Part shown: positions 16,393 to 25,406 of the stretch, in pieces
How the letters are laid out: the number at the start of each line of letters is the position of its first letter
Position numbering within the stretch: the first letter of the stretch is position 1
Source: Fusobacterium varium
GTDB taxonomy: Bacteria > Fusobacteriota > Fusobacteriia > Fusobacteriales > Fusobacteriaceae
DNA length: 64,000 nucleotides
Direction of reading: 5' to 3'
NCBI GenBank assembly: GCA_002356455.1
Contig: AP017968.1
Coordinates: 682,001 to 746,000, forward strand
The notes under the pieces: generated by a model
Databases searched by the model: none
Told to the model about the DNA's origin: nothing
Seen by the model: only the letters and a program-made list of their open reading frames with translations
Translations under genes and position numbers: made by a program

Positions 16393-17601
16393 TTAAATCA
16401 GATTTACAAATATTCCAGCTATAATAACTGAAGTGATAGTTACTGTTACAAATCCTCCAACAATCATTTGAGGAAGAGTATTATCCATAAGAAATTGCTT
16501 TTCTTCTGGTGTTTGAGCTAGAGCTTTTGCAGCTTCTTCAGTAAGTATATAGTTAGGCGGGAATCCATAAAGAGCTGTAAGTGAAGTAGCAAGTGCCATT
16601 CTCCAGCTTACTTTAAGAAATTTTCCAACCAGAACAGAAAGTATTCCCATTCCAATAACTCCAACAACTATTATTATAAACATTGGCCCTATACACTCTA
16701 AAAGCATTTCAGGAGTAGCATCTTTAAGACCAGAGAAAACAAATATCATAAGAACATACATCAGAAATCCATAAGAACCAGATTTTTGAAGAGAGTTTTT
16801 ATCTAAGAATCCAAGTTCAGTAAAAACTATACCTAAAATAAGAGTAATAACTGCTGCATTAAGTTTTCCACCTGTCCAACCAGATATAACTGTAGATAAG
16901 TAAGATACAAGCATAAGTTTTAATAATATAAATGCAGTAGTTGAATATTTTTCAGGCATAGGAGGAATAAGTGTTTTTTTTGTTTCTTCCTTGATAGCCA
17001 TATTTCCAGTATCAGCATCAACACCTTCATTTCCAAGAACTCCTCTTTCTCCTTTATGATATCTTTCAAGAAGTATTTTTCCTTCTTTTTTCAATACAAT
17101 AGCAGTCAATGGATATCCAACAAATCCTTGAATAGCATACATAGCAATAGCAAGAACAGCAGCCACTTGAAGTCCTTTAGCAGCAGCAGCCTGATTCATC
17201 ATTGTTGCTGCAACTATTCCTCCAGTAAGAGATGGAAGTCCAGCTATAACATAATCACGACCTATTAAAGGGATACAAATGAACCAGCAAAAAGCTACCA
17301 TTCCAAATAATCCTGCAAGTGTTACACAAATAATCTTCCATTGAGATTTTAACTGTTCTATACTGATGATAGTACCCATGTGAGTAATACAAAGCATAAT
17401 AGCCAGCAATCCTCCAAGTGGAGCTCCCAGTCCAGCAATATCAACTATATTCTTTGGAAAGAATGTCCAATATCCAAATAAGAATAGACAAGCAGTGACG
17501 AAAACTGAAGGTATCCATGCCTTAGTTCTTGTTCCAATAAATTCACCAGCATAGTATACTATAGCCAATACAATAAAAGCCTGTAAACTGTTCATTACCA
17601 T
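16393..17601 (-). CDS. Multi-pass membrane transporter, probably for an organic acid or acyl-amino acid
   Basis: 402 residues with about 10-11 hydrophobic helices and one charged cytoplasmic loop (about 175-225, KKEGKILLERYHKGERG). A glycine-rich segment PSLTGGIVAATMMNQAAAAKG in mid-protein resembles the re-entrant 'GG' loops of the GltS/2-hydroxycarboxylate symporter group; I cannot assign the family firmly. First gene of the operon with two M20 amidohydrolases, so it plausibly imports their substrate. AAGGGGG precedes the ATG. Confidence 0.65.
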   Translation of the reverse strand: MVMNSLQAFIVLAIVYYAGEFIGTRTKAWIPSVFVTACLFLFGYWTFFPKNIVDIAGLGAPLGGLLAIMLCITHMGTIISIEQLKSQWKIICVTLAGLFGMVAFCWFICIPLIGRDYVIAGLPSLTGGIVAATMMNQAAAAKGLQVAAVLAIAMYAIQGFVGYPLTAIVLKKEGKILLERYHKGERGVLGNEGVDADTGNMAIKEETKKTLIPPMPEKYSTTAFILLKLMLVSYLSTVISGWTGGKLNAAVITLILGIVFTELGFLDKNSLQKSGSYGFLMYVLMIFVFSGLKDATPEMLLECIGPMFIIIVVGVIGMGILSVLVGKFLKVSWRMALATSLTALYGFPPNYILTEEAAKALAQTPEEKQFLMDNTLPQMIVGGFVTVTITSVIIAGIFVNLI

Positions 17602-17941
17602 ACAAATTCCCCCTTATAATCCTTAGTGAAAAGATTTTGATAAATTTCCTAATTATTTTTGATGTTTTCAAGAAAAAAACAAAAAAAGAAAACTTATTTA
17701 TTATAAAGAAAAATACCACATTTTGACTAAAAATTCAAGAATTTTGTTTGAATAATTAGCATTAGTCAAAGTGATAATATAAAAACTTATTTTTTTAACA
17801 TGGAATTTAAGCATAAGATAGAGTCAACTTAAAATGAATTATTTCGAAAAATATGTCTAAAAATAATTAGAAAAATTTATTAAAATATAATATAACTACA
17901 AAAAATTCAAAATAGACAAATAAATATAAATAAAAGAAATC
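17602..17941. other. Intergenic region between divergent genes, with an inverted repeat
   Basis: Very AT-rich, no gene seen. TTTGACTAA (17722-17730) and TTAGTCAAA (17762-17770) are perfect inverse copies, 31 bases apart, and could be a regulator site for the amidohydrolase operon or the aldolase gene. A TATAAT-like box on the minus strand about 17690-17695 may serve the transporter operon, but no good -35 accompanies it. Confidence 0.35.
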
Positions 17942-17970
17942 TTTACAAATAGAAATAAACTTATTATAAT
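17942..17970 (+). promoter_or_regulatory. Sigma-70 promoter of the threonine aldolase gene
   Basis: TTTACA (17942-17947), 17-base spacer, TATAAT (17965-17970). Confidence 0.7.
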
Positions 17971-18027
17971 TTTCTTATATAGGGTATGATTTTTTATGAA
18001 AATAAAAGGCTGTATAAGGAGGAAAAG

Positions 18028-19071
18028 ATGATAAGTTTTAAAAATGATTACAGTGAAGGGGCATTGCCATATGTAATGGAAGCTTTATTAAAAACAAATA
18101 TGGAACAGACAGTTGGATATGGTGAAGATGAGTATACAGCTCAGGCTGTAGAAGCGATAAAAAAGAGTATAAAATGTGAGGATTGCTATGTACGTCTTTT
18201 GGTAGGAGGAACTCAAACAAATCTGCTTACAATAGCTCATTCTCTCCGTCCGCATGAAGCAGTAATAGCAGCAGATACAGGACATATAAGTGTACATGAA
18301 GGTGGAGCTATAGAAGCTACAGGACATAAGGTAATTGAACTAAAGACTTCAGGAGATGGAAAGCTAAATGTAGAATTAGTAAGAAAGTCTGTAGAACTTC
18401 ATGAGGATACTCACATGGTACAGCCTAAAATGGTGTATATATCAAATCCTACAGAAATAGGAACTCTTTATAGCAAGCAAGAACTTATTGATCTTTTTGA
18501 ATATTGCAAATCTAAAGATCTTTATTTATATATTGATGGAGCAAGGCTTGCATCAGCTTTAGCTTCAGAAAAAAATGATTTGAAACTTGAAGATTATCCA
18601 AAATATTCAGATGTTTTTTATATAGGTGGAACAAAATGTGGACTTCTGTTTGGAGAGGCTTTAGTAATAGTTAATAAAGAATTAAGAAAGAGCCAATTTA
18701 TACGTATCACAAAGCAAAAAGGGGCTACTTTGGCAAAAGGAAGACTTTTAGGGGTACAATTTGCTGAATTATTTAAGGGCGACAATTATTATCAAGTAGG
18801 AAAACATTCTAATGAAATGGCTATGACATTGAAAAAAGCATTTTTAGATAAGGGATTTGAATTGAAAACAGATTCATATACAAATCAGCAATTTCCAATA
18901 TTTCCAGTAGAAATGATAGAGGAAATAGGCAAAAAATATAGATATGAATTCTGGGAAAAAGTAAATGATAAATATTCTGCTATACGTTTTGTTACATCTT
19001 GGGCAACTAAAAAAGAGCATGTAGATGAATTTTTGAAAGATTTTGAAGAATTGTGTAAAAAATATAAATAA
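18028..19071 (+). CDS. ltaE: Low-specificity L-threonine aldolase
   Basis: 347 residues from ATG 18028, which has AAGGAGG upstream; an ATG at 17986 in frame lacks one. PLP-dependent beta-eliminating-lyase fold: FKNDYSEGALPYVMEAL at the start, GGTQTNLL, HISVHEGGAIEATGH (cofactor-stacking His), YIDGARLASAL (PLP Asp) and the Schiff-base lysine in GGTKCGL. It splits L-threonine or allo-threonine to glycine and acetaldehyde in the cytosol. Its own promoter is visible, and it appears monocistronic. Confidence 0.88.
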   Translation: MISFKNDYSEGALPYVMEALLKTNMEQTVGYGEDEYTAQAVEAIKKSIKCEDCYVRLLVGGTQTNLLTIAHSLRPHEAVIAADTGHISVHEGGAIEATGHKVIELKTSGDGKLNVELVRKSVELHEDTHMVQPKMVYISNPTEIGTLYSKQELIDLFEYCKSKDLYLYIDGARLASALASEKNDLKLEDYPKYSDVFYIGGTKCGLLFGEALVIVNKELRKSQFIRITKQKGATLAKGRLLGVQFAELFKGDNYYQVGKHSNEMAMTLKKAFLDKGFELKTDSYTNQQFPIFPVEMIEEIGKKYRYEFWEKVNDKYSAIRFVTSWATKKEHVDEFLKDFEELCKKYK

Positions 19072-19138
19072 AATAACTAACAATTTTATTATAAATCAGT
19101 TGAATTAAAAAAAGTTTTTTGTTAAGAAAGGTATTTAA

Positions 19139-20173
19139 ATGATAAAACCAAAAAGGTTAAAAAAAGGAGATAAAATTGCTATTGTTAGCCTTTCATGGGG
19201 TGGACTGGGAGATGAAAATTTCATTCATAAATTTTATATTGCAAAAGAGAGATTGGAAAAAGATTTTGGATTAGAAGTTATTTGTATGCCCAATGCGCTA
19301 AAAGGCAGTGAATTTATAGCACAACATCCTGAATTGAGAGCTAAAGATTTAATGGATGCATTTTTGGATAAGACAATTTCAGCTATCTTTTGTGCTATTG
19401 GGGGAGAAGATACAATACGTATACTTCCATATATTGACTTAGAAGTAATAAAAAATAATCCCAAAATATTTATGGGGTATTCTGATAGTACGATAAATCA
19501 TTTTATGATGTATAAGGCAGGACTTGTATCATTTTATGGGCCTTCTATAATGTGTGAGTTTGGTGAATATGTAAAAATGTTTGATTATACTCAAAGTGCA
19601 GTTAATGATATATTGTTTGGAGAATGGGAGGAATATCCTCTTCTCCCAAGTTTAGAGTGGACAGATGAATATATTTTATGGGAAAAAAATAATATGAATA
19701 TATCACATGTAATGAAGAAAGATATACATGGCTATGAAGTTATAAATGGTTTTGGAATTACAAAAGGACATCTTTTAGGAGGATGTATAGATGTATTTAT
19801 GATGGCTAATTGTACAAAAATTTGGCCAACTTTAAATGAGTGGACAAATTCAATATTATTTATTGAAACAAGTGAAGATAAACCAACTCCGGAATTTATA
19901 AAATGGACTTTTAGAAATCTTGCAGCTCAAGGGATATTGAAAGTAATAAATGGTATCATTATAGGAAAACCACAAGGTGAAATATTTTATGAAGAATATA
20001 AAACAGCAATTAAAGATGTTGTAGTTAATGAAGAAAAATTAGTGAATCTTCCAATTTTTTATAATATAAACTTTGGACATGCTAAACCAATAGGGATAAT
20101 TCCATATGGAATCATAGCAGAGTTAAATTGTGAAGAAAAAACAATAACCTTTTTAGAAAATCCAACAGTATAA
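19139..20173 (+). CDS. S66-family LD-carboxypeptidase/MccF-like peptidase
   Basis: 344 residues. The S66 motifs are FMGYSDSTINHF (nucleophile Ser), FIETSEDKPTPE (catalytic Glu) and NINFGHAKPIG (catalytic His). The length and the ETSE-x-P arrangement are closer to MccF (microcin C immunity) than to the shorter murein LdcA. Family members cut LD-dipeptide bonds in peptidoglycan or acyl-sulfamide nucleotides. There is no signal peptide, so it is cytosolic. AGAAAGG precedes the ATG. Confidence 0.85.
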   Translation: MIKPKRLKKGDKIAIVSLSWGGLGDENFIHKFYIAKERLEKDFGLEVICMPNALKGSEFIAQHPELRAKDLMDAFLDKTISAIFCAIGGEDTIRILPYIDLEVIKNNPKIFMGYSDSTINHFMMYKAGLVSFYGPSIMCEFGEYVKMFDYTQSAVNDILFGEWEEYPLLPSLEWTDEYILWEKNNMNISHVMKKDIHGYEVINGFGITKGHLLGGCIDVFMMANCTKIWPTLNEWTNSILFIETSEDKPTPEFIKWTFRNLAAQGILKVINGIIIGKPQGEIFYEEYKTAIKDVVVNEEKLVNLPIFYNINFGHAKPIGIIPYGIIAELNCEEKTITFLENPTV

Positions 20174-20231
20174 TAATTTTGCATATTAGTAAAAACATAT
20201 ACTTTTAGTATAGTAAATTGTATATATTGAT

Positions 20232-20268
20232 AAAAAAGACAGCCTCTAAATAATTTAGGCTGTTTTTT
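20232..20268 (+). terminator. Rho-independent terminator after the S66 peptidase gene
   Basis: AAAAAAGACAGCCT...AGGCTGTTTTTT, 7-bp GC core with A/T flanks and an 11-base loop. The second IS91-like copy begins five bases further on. Confidence 0.85.
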
Positions 20269-20272
20269 ATTT

Positions 20273-21710
20273 TTTCTTAGGAAATTATAATTTGATAAAT
20301 TTGTTGAAAAAATAAAAAATATTAATTATTTTGTATTTATATTAGATATATTAATTGAATAAGATTAAAATTGACAGCACAAAAAAGCTGATTGTTAATC
20401 AGCTGTTTAGCGATATTCTTTCCAGCAAATGGAGCCTGTATGTATATTAAAATATGATATTTTTTTAACTTTCATTCTGGCATTACATTTAAAACAATAA
20501 AAAGGATTTACTCCAAAAGCTTTCCATATTTCAAGTTGATAAAAAGTAGAATTGGAATATTTAGAGACATATTTTCTCATGAATTTCATAATATTTTTAA
20601 GTTCTGATTTAATATTTCTAGAATAGATTCCAAAGCGCCTAATCATTTTGAAATGTTTAGGGGGAATGTGAATAATTAATTTAGAAAGAAATGTTTCTGC
20701 ATCTAAAGTAAGCTCAATTCTTTGTTTATCATCAGCAAGACTTTCATAATAGAAAGTAACCTTATTATCATAGAAATCAATAATTTTATATTCTGCGATA
20801 GGAGCTCTTGACAGGTATCTGCCAATATATTTAATTGCATAAATATTATTATTTAAATCATTTTTTGCAACATTGAAAAAGAATCTTGTATTTTTGCGAT
20901 AAAGGTAGTTAGCAGCAGCATAAGCTTTAGCTTTAATTTCAGGCTTGTCATAATTTCCAGATTTAACAATATCAATAACCATTTTTTTCCATTGTCCAGC
21001 AATGGAATTGACATGAAAATATTTTTTTTCAAGAAATTGGTAGTTTTTATTGAATCCACCTAAAGTAACAATAGCATGAATATGAGGATTCCATTTAAGA
21101 TCGCGTCCAAAGGTATGAATAACAGTAATCAATCCATAATGAATGATATCTGAGTTAGTAAAGTATTTAGAGGAATATTTTGAAATTTTATGAATTCTTT
21201 GATTTTTTGCTTTAATGTTATGAAATTGATATTTAAAAACATCATTAACAGCATAAGCAAGCTTAGTTAAAAGGTCTCTATCATAGAAGAAAAACATTCT
21301 AAGTTCTTCAGGAATAGTAAAAAGGACACTTCTATGTTTAACATCAATAAGAGAAGTGGAAGTTTTTTCAGTTCAAACAGCAGAATAACGTTTACCGCAG
21401 GAAGGACAAAATCTAGATTTACAAGTAACTTTAATTTTATGCGCCTCATGACAATTAGGGCATTGAAGAGAGAGAAAAGATTTATCAATAGAACAGGCTA
21501 AGAATTTTTGAATAGTCTGTTTAACATCCTCAAAATGCTCATTTTTAAAATATTTTTTGATTTTACCTAAAAGATTTGTTATATTGATTTTAGAGATAAT
21601 ATGTTTGATTTGCATGAATGTCTCCTTTGCATAATTAGGGTGGTAACTATAGTATACAAAAAAGAGAGCTGAGTAAAACATTTTTTTTAAATGTTACTCA
21701 GCTTTTTTTA
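20273..21710 (-). mobile_element. IS91-like insertion sequence, copy 2 (1438 bp)
   Basis: Same length and almost the same sequence as 4090-5527. I count about five or six differences, including TATAAT to TATACT in the -10 box ahead of the transposase. The terminal hairpins are present, the left one with a changed base (AAAAAAGCTG for AAAACAGCTG). It is inserted directly after a terminator, as is copy 1. Confidence 0.75.
20407..21615 (-). pseudogene. IS91-family transposase with the same in-frame TGA, copy 2
   Basis: Nearly identical to the first copy: zinc-binding N-terminus, TGA at 21373-21375, then the frame with WNPHIHAIVT and the C-terminal CFKC pair. One residue differs visibly (AAANYLYRK here, AAANSLYRK in copy 1). 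The same nonsense codon in both copies means the inactive or recoded form was itself copied, or the defect spread by gene conversion. Confidence 0.8.
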
Positions 21711-21779
21711 TTTTAATTTTTTGAAAAAATGTTTTCAAAATACAAATGAAATGAAAATGTATTATTTTCGTAATTAATC

Positions 21780-21808
21780 TTTAATTTTAGAAAACTTTGT
21801 AGTATAAT
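21780..21808 (+). promoter_or_regulatory. Likely promoter of the peptide-binding protein gene
   Basis: TTTAAT (21780-21785), 17-base spacer, TATAAT (21803-21808). The -35 is weak. AGGGGG lies just upstream of the gene. Confidence 0.5.
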
Positions 21809-21839
21809 ATGCTTATAATTAAATAGGGGGTTAAAAAAT

Positions 21840-23327
21840 ATGAAAAAAAAGTTATCAATGATATTTCTTTTATTAGCAATGGTTTTGTTATCAGTAAATA
21901 TTTATGCTGAAACAAGTGTGACAGTTGCTCAGAATGCAGATGCAAAAACATTAGATCCAACAGCATCTAATGATGTTCCTTCTCACAGAGTAACTCTTCA
22001 GATATATGATAATCTGGTAGATAGAGATCATGGAAAACTTGTTCCAGGATTAGCAGAAAGCTGGACACAAGTTGACCCTTTAACATTAGATGTAAAAATC
22101 AGAAAAAATATAAAATTTCATAATGGAGATCCATTGACTGTTGGAGATGTTGTATTCAGTCTTCAAAAAGCTAAAGAGGCTCCAAGTATGATGAGTTTCT
22201 ATTCTGATATAGATAAAATAGAAGCTGTTGATGATGAAACAGTAAGAATAACAACTAAGAAACCTTTTGGGCCGCTTGTTAATTATCTAGCTCATAAAGG
22301 AGCAGGAATAATGAGTGAAAAAGTAGTGAAAGCTGCTGGGGATAATTATGGGCAGCATCCAGTTGGAACAGGACCATTTATGTTTGATTCTTGGATATCA
22401 GCTGACAGAATAGTTTTAAAAGCAAATCCTAATTATTATAAAGGAAAACCAGCAATAGATACATTAATATTTAGAGTAATTCCAGAAGGAGTAAACAGAA
22501 CAATAGCTCTGGAAACAAAAGAGGCAGATATTGCCTATGATATAGATCCTATTGATCACGACATGGTAAGAAATCATTCTAATCTTACTCTTCTTCAAAA
22601 ATCAGCTTTAACAATGAATTATTTAGGATTTAATACAGAAAAAGCTCCTTTTAATAAAAAAGAAGTAAGACAGGCAATAGCCTATGCAATAGATATGGAC
22701 AGTATGATTGGAGCAGTATATCTAGGAGCAGCTTCTAAAGCAAATTCACCAGTATCTCCAGATGTATTTGGATATAATAAAGATACTAAAGGTTATGAAT
22801 ACAATGTGACTAAAGCTAAAGAACTTTTAACACAAGCAGGATATCCAAATGGATTTAAAGCAAAAATATGGACTAATGATAATGGAATCAGAAAAGATAC
22901 TGCTGTTATTTTACAAGATCAATTAAAACAAATAGGAATAGATGCTTCAATAGAAATCTTGGAATGGGGTTCTTATTTAGATAGACTAATAAGAAAAGAA
23001 CATGATATGTTTTTATTGGGATGGACACCAAGTCCAGATGCTGATTCAGCTTTATATGCAGTTTTCCATTCTAAAAATCATGGAAGTGCTGGAAATAGAA
23101 CTTATTATACAAATGCGAGAGTAGATGAACTTCTTGATAAGGGAAGAGAAACTACTGTAGAAGCAGATAGACTAGAAAGCTATAAAGAAGCTCAGAATAT
23201 AATTATGGATGAAGTTCCATTAATTCCATTGGTTTATCCAGATAATAATGTGGGAATGCAAAAAAATATAAAAGGATTTGAACTTGATCCTGAAAATCAA
23301 CATAACCTTTATCCAGTAAGTAAATAA
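21840..23327 (+). CDS. ABC-transporter substrate-binding protein, family 5 (peptide/glutathione type)
   Basis: 495 residues. The signal peptide (about 1-24) ends NIYA-ETS with no lipobox, so the protein is periplasmic. SBP family 5 motifs: LDPTASND, a PGLAESW segment, FHNGDPLTVGDVVFSL, HPVGTGPFMFDSW, and FNKKEVRQAIAYAIDMD. The family binds di/oligopeptides, glutathione or nickel; GNRTYYTN and the overall pattern are like glutathione/dipeptide binders. No permease or ATPase genes are nearby, so it must work with a transporter encoded elsewhere. A damaged paralogue follows. Confidence 0.9.
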   Translation: MKKKLSMIFLLLAMVLLSVNIYAETSVTVAQNADAKTLDPTASNDVPSHRVTLQIYDNLVDRDHGKLVPGLAESWTQVDPLTLDVKIRKNIKFHNGDPLTVGDVVFSLQKAKEAPSMMSFYSDIDKIEAVDDETVRITTKKPFGPLVNYLAHKGAGIMSEKVVKAAGDNYGQHPVGTGPFMFDSWISADRIVLKANPNYYKGKPAIDTLIFRVIPEGVNRTIALETKEADIAYDIDPIDHDMVRNHSNLTLLQKSALTMNYLGFNTEKAPFNKKEVRQAIAYAIDMDSMIGAVYLGAASKANSPVSPDVFGYNKDTKGYEYNVTKAKELLTQAGYPNGFKAKIWTNDNGIRKDTAVILQDQLKQIGIDASIEILEWGSYLDRLIRKEHDMFLLGWTPSPDADSALYAVFHSKNHGSAGNRTYYTNARVDELLDKGRETTVEADRLESYKEAQNIIMDEVPLIPLVYPDNNVGMQKNIKGFELDPENQHNLYPVSK

Positions 23328-23338
23328 TAAAATATAAA

Positions 23339-23372
23339 AATAGCAGGTCAGTTGTTTAAACTGCCTGCTATT
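23339..23372 (+). terminator. Terminator-type hairpin lacking its T-run
   Basis: AATAGCAGG / CCTGCTATT with a continuing CAGTT / AACTG inner stem. The expected T-tract is missing because the next gene fragment starts right at the end of the stem. Confidence 0.6.
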
Positions 23373-23748
23373 AGAAATATTAGAATGGGGTTCATATCTT
23401 GATAGATTGGCAAGAGGAGAACATGATATGTTCTTATTAGGATGGACTTCAAGCCCAGATTCTGATTCGGCTTTGTATGCTTTATTCCACTCTAAAAATC
23501 ACGGAAGTTCAGGAAATAGAACATATTTCACTAATTCAAGAATGGATCAGCTTCTTGATCTTGGAAGAGAAAGCACAGTTCCAGAAGATAGAATTAAGTA
23601 TTATAAAGAAGCTCAGGATATAGTTCAGGAAGAAGTTCCAATGTTAGTTCTTGTATATCCATATGACAATGTGGGATTACAAAAAACAATAAAAGGATTT
23701 ATACTTGATGCTGAAAGTGAGCATCGTTTGATACATGTAAGCAAATAA
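23371..23748 (+). pseudogene. 3' fragment of a second family-5 substrate-binding protein
   Basis: Reads LEILEWGSYLDRLARGEHDMF and on to the C-terminus, matching the last quarter of the gene upstream (EILEWGSYLDRLIRKEHDMF) with about 70% identity. The N-terminal three quarters are missing. A TTG at 23407 could start a 113-residue peptide, but there is no signal peptide and no ligand-binding lobe. The break lies exactly at the 3' side of the upstream gene's terminator hairpin, which points to a deletion within a former tandem pair. Confidence 0.85.
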
Positions 23749-23758
23749 TAGGAAAATA

Positions 23759-23798
23759 AAAATAGCAGAACAAACGGGGAAGTTTGCTCTGCTATTTT
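23759..23798 (+). terminator. Terminator after the substrate-binding-protein fragment
   Basis: AAAATAGCAGA-a-CAAAC / GTTTG-c-TCTGCTATTTT with loop GGGGAA. Its outer stem is similar to that of the hairpin at 23339, consistent with paralogous tandem genes. Confidence 0.85.
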
Positions 23799-23938
23799 CA
23801 TCTATATATAAAACATCTTGGGGAAAGATTTTATACTCATAATATATCAATGAATTGTGACAGAAATGTTACAAAGAAAAAAATAAAATTTCAAAAACAA
23901 AAATATTTAATTCTAAATTTTCATAAAAAGAATAACAG

Positions 23939-23967
23939 TTGTATAAAAAAGTAATTTACGATATAAT
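23939..23967 (+). promoter_or_regulatory. Sigma-70 promoter of the 24008 operon
   Basis: TTGTAT (23939-23944), 17-base spacer, TATAAT (23962-23967). Confidence 0.7.
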
Positions 23968-24007
23968 TTATGTGTTAATAATTTTTTATTTTAGAAGGGA
24001 ATAGTAA

Positions 24008-24784
24008 ATGAAAGTTTCAATTTTAGGAAGTGGAAGTAGTGGAAACTCTATTTTTGTAGAGAATGATGGTATCAAGCTTTTAGTTGATGCAGGTTTCAGC
24101 TGCAAAAAAATAGAAGAAAAATTAAAATGTATAGATAGGAATATAGATGAAATAGATGCTCTGCTAATAACACATGAACATACAGATCATATACAGGGAG
24201 CAGGAATAATATCAAGGAAATATGACATTCCAATATATATAACACCTGAAAGCTATGCTGCAGGAGAGAGTAAACTTGGAAAAATTTCGGATAAAAATCT
24301 AAAACTTATAACAAAGGACTTTTTTTTAAAAGATGGAATAAAGGTACGTCCTTTTGATGTAATGCATGATGCTGAAAGAACTATAGGATACAGATTGGAA
24401 ACTGAATGTGGAAAAAGAATGGCTATATCAACAGATATAGGCTATGTAAGCAATACTGTAAGAGAATACTTCAAAGAAGTAGATATAATGGTTATTGAAT
24501 GTAATTATGATTACAATATGCTTATGAAATGCAGCTATCCATGGGATTTAAAGGCGAGAGTAAAGAGCAGAAATGGACATCTTTCTAATAATGATGCAGC
24601 CAAATTTATAAAAGACATGTATACTGAAAGATTAAGAAAAGTATATCTTGCTCATATCAGCAAAGACAGCAATAATTATGACATAGTAAGAAATACTGTA
24701 AAAGAAGAACTTTCAACTAATAATATAAAACTTGATTTTGAAATAGCTATGCAGGATAAAGTAACAGATGTCTTTGAACTGTAG
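24008..24784 (+). CDS. WalJ/YycJ-like metallo-beta-lactamase-fold hydrolase
   Basis: 258 residues. The N-terminus VSILGSGSSGNSIFV is typical of the YycJ/WalJ group. The HxHxDH metal motif is THEHTDH (about residue 58), later DIGY and a C-terminal AHIS. Proteins of this type are thought to be nucleases or phosphodiesterases linked to cell-wall or DNA-repair coordination in Firmicutes. Cytosolic. It is followed 13 bp later by a UDG-like gene, then the folate cyclo-ligase; operon. Confidence 0.85.
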   Translation: MKVSILGSGSSGNSIFVENDGIKLLVDAGFSCKKIEEKLKCIDRNIDEIDALLITHEHTDHIQGAGIISRKYDIPIYITPESYAAGESKLGKISDKNLKLITKDFFLKDGIKVRPFDVMHDAERTIGYRLETECGKRMAISTDIGYVSNTVREYFKEVDIMVIECNYDYNMLMKCSYPWDLKARVKSRNGHLSNNDAAKFIKDMYTERLRKVYLAHISKDSNNYDIVRNTVKEELSTNNIKLDFEIAMQDKVTDVFEL

Positions 24785-24797
24785 GGAGGTGTAGATA

Positions 24798-25406
24798 ATG
24801 ATAAATGAAGAAGTAGGAGAACTTTGGGAAACTATAAAGTTTGAAGTTGGAGGTCTTGGAAGCAATTATGGAGAAGGAGCGGATAGAAAACTCCTCATAG
24901 GAAGCGGAAATAAAGAAGCATCTGTTCTTTTTATAGGAGATGACCCAGATCTTTATCAAAATGAAGATTTAAAAGTTGCTTCTGGTTCTAGTGGAGAATT
25001 CCTCATAAAATTATGTGATATAGAAGGAATACTGCCAGATGAATATTACATAACTACACTTGCTAAAAAAGACTGCAAATTTAGAGATTATATGGAAGAT
25101 GATCAGAATGAATTGCTTGAAATGCTGGATATGCAGATAGCTCTTATAAACCCTGAAATAGTTGTAGCTTTAGGACCAGAGGCAGCAAGGGCTCTTCTCA
25201 AAAGAGAAGTAAAAATAGGAGAGGAAAGAGGAAAATTTATTCAATGGACTGGAGGAATAAAACTTCTTTTGACATATGATGTTAATTTTGTAAAAAAATC
25301 TAGAAATGATAGTGGTAAAAAATCTAAAGTAGCTATAGAATTCTGGAGTGACCTTAAACTTTTGAAAGAGGAGATGTCAAAAGGATATGGAGAAGAAGAG
25401 TATTAG
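24798..25406 (+). CDS. Uracil-DNA-glycosylase-superfamily-like protein
   Basis: 202 residues. The order of motifs follows family 4/5 uracil-DNA glycosylases: VLFIGDDPDLYQNEDLKVASGSSGEFL corresponds to the usual GEAPG-x-ED-x-GRPFVG-x-AG-x-LL, then YYITTLAKKDC and PEIVVALGPEAARALL. The cysteines for the family-4 Fe-S cluster are not in place and the GRPFVG segment is altered, so catalytic activity is uncertain. The ATG has GGGAGGTG upstream. Overlaps the next gene by 20 bp. Confidence 0.6.
   Translation: MINEEVGELWETIKFEVGGLGSNYGEGADRKLLIGSGNKEASVLFIGDDPDLYQNEDLKVASGSSGEFLIKLCDIEGILPDEYYITTLAKKDCKFRDYMEDDQNELLEMLDMQIALINPEIVVALGPEAARALLKREVKIGEERGKFIQWTGGIKLLLTYDVNFVKKSRNDSGKKSKVAIEFWSDLKLLKEEMSKGYGEEEY

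Noticed and set aside
23407-23748. Independent small protein of 113 residues
   Set aside because: It is the C-terminal piece of a periplasmic binding protein without signal peptide or ligand lobe; reported as a pseudogene fragment.
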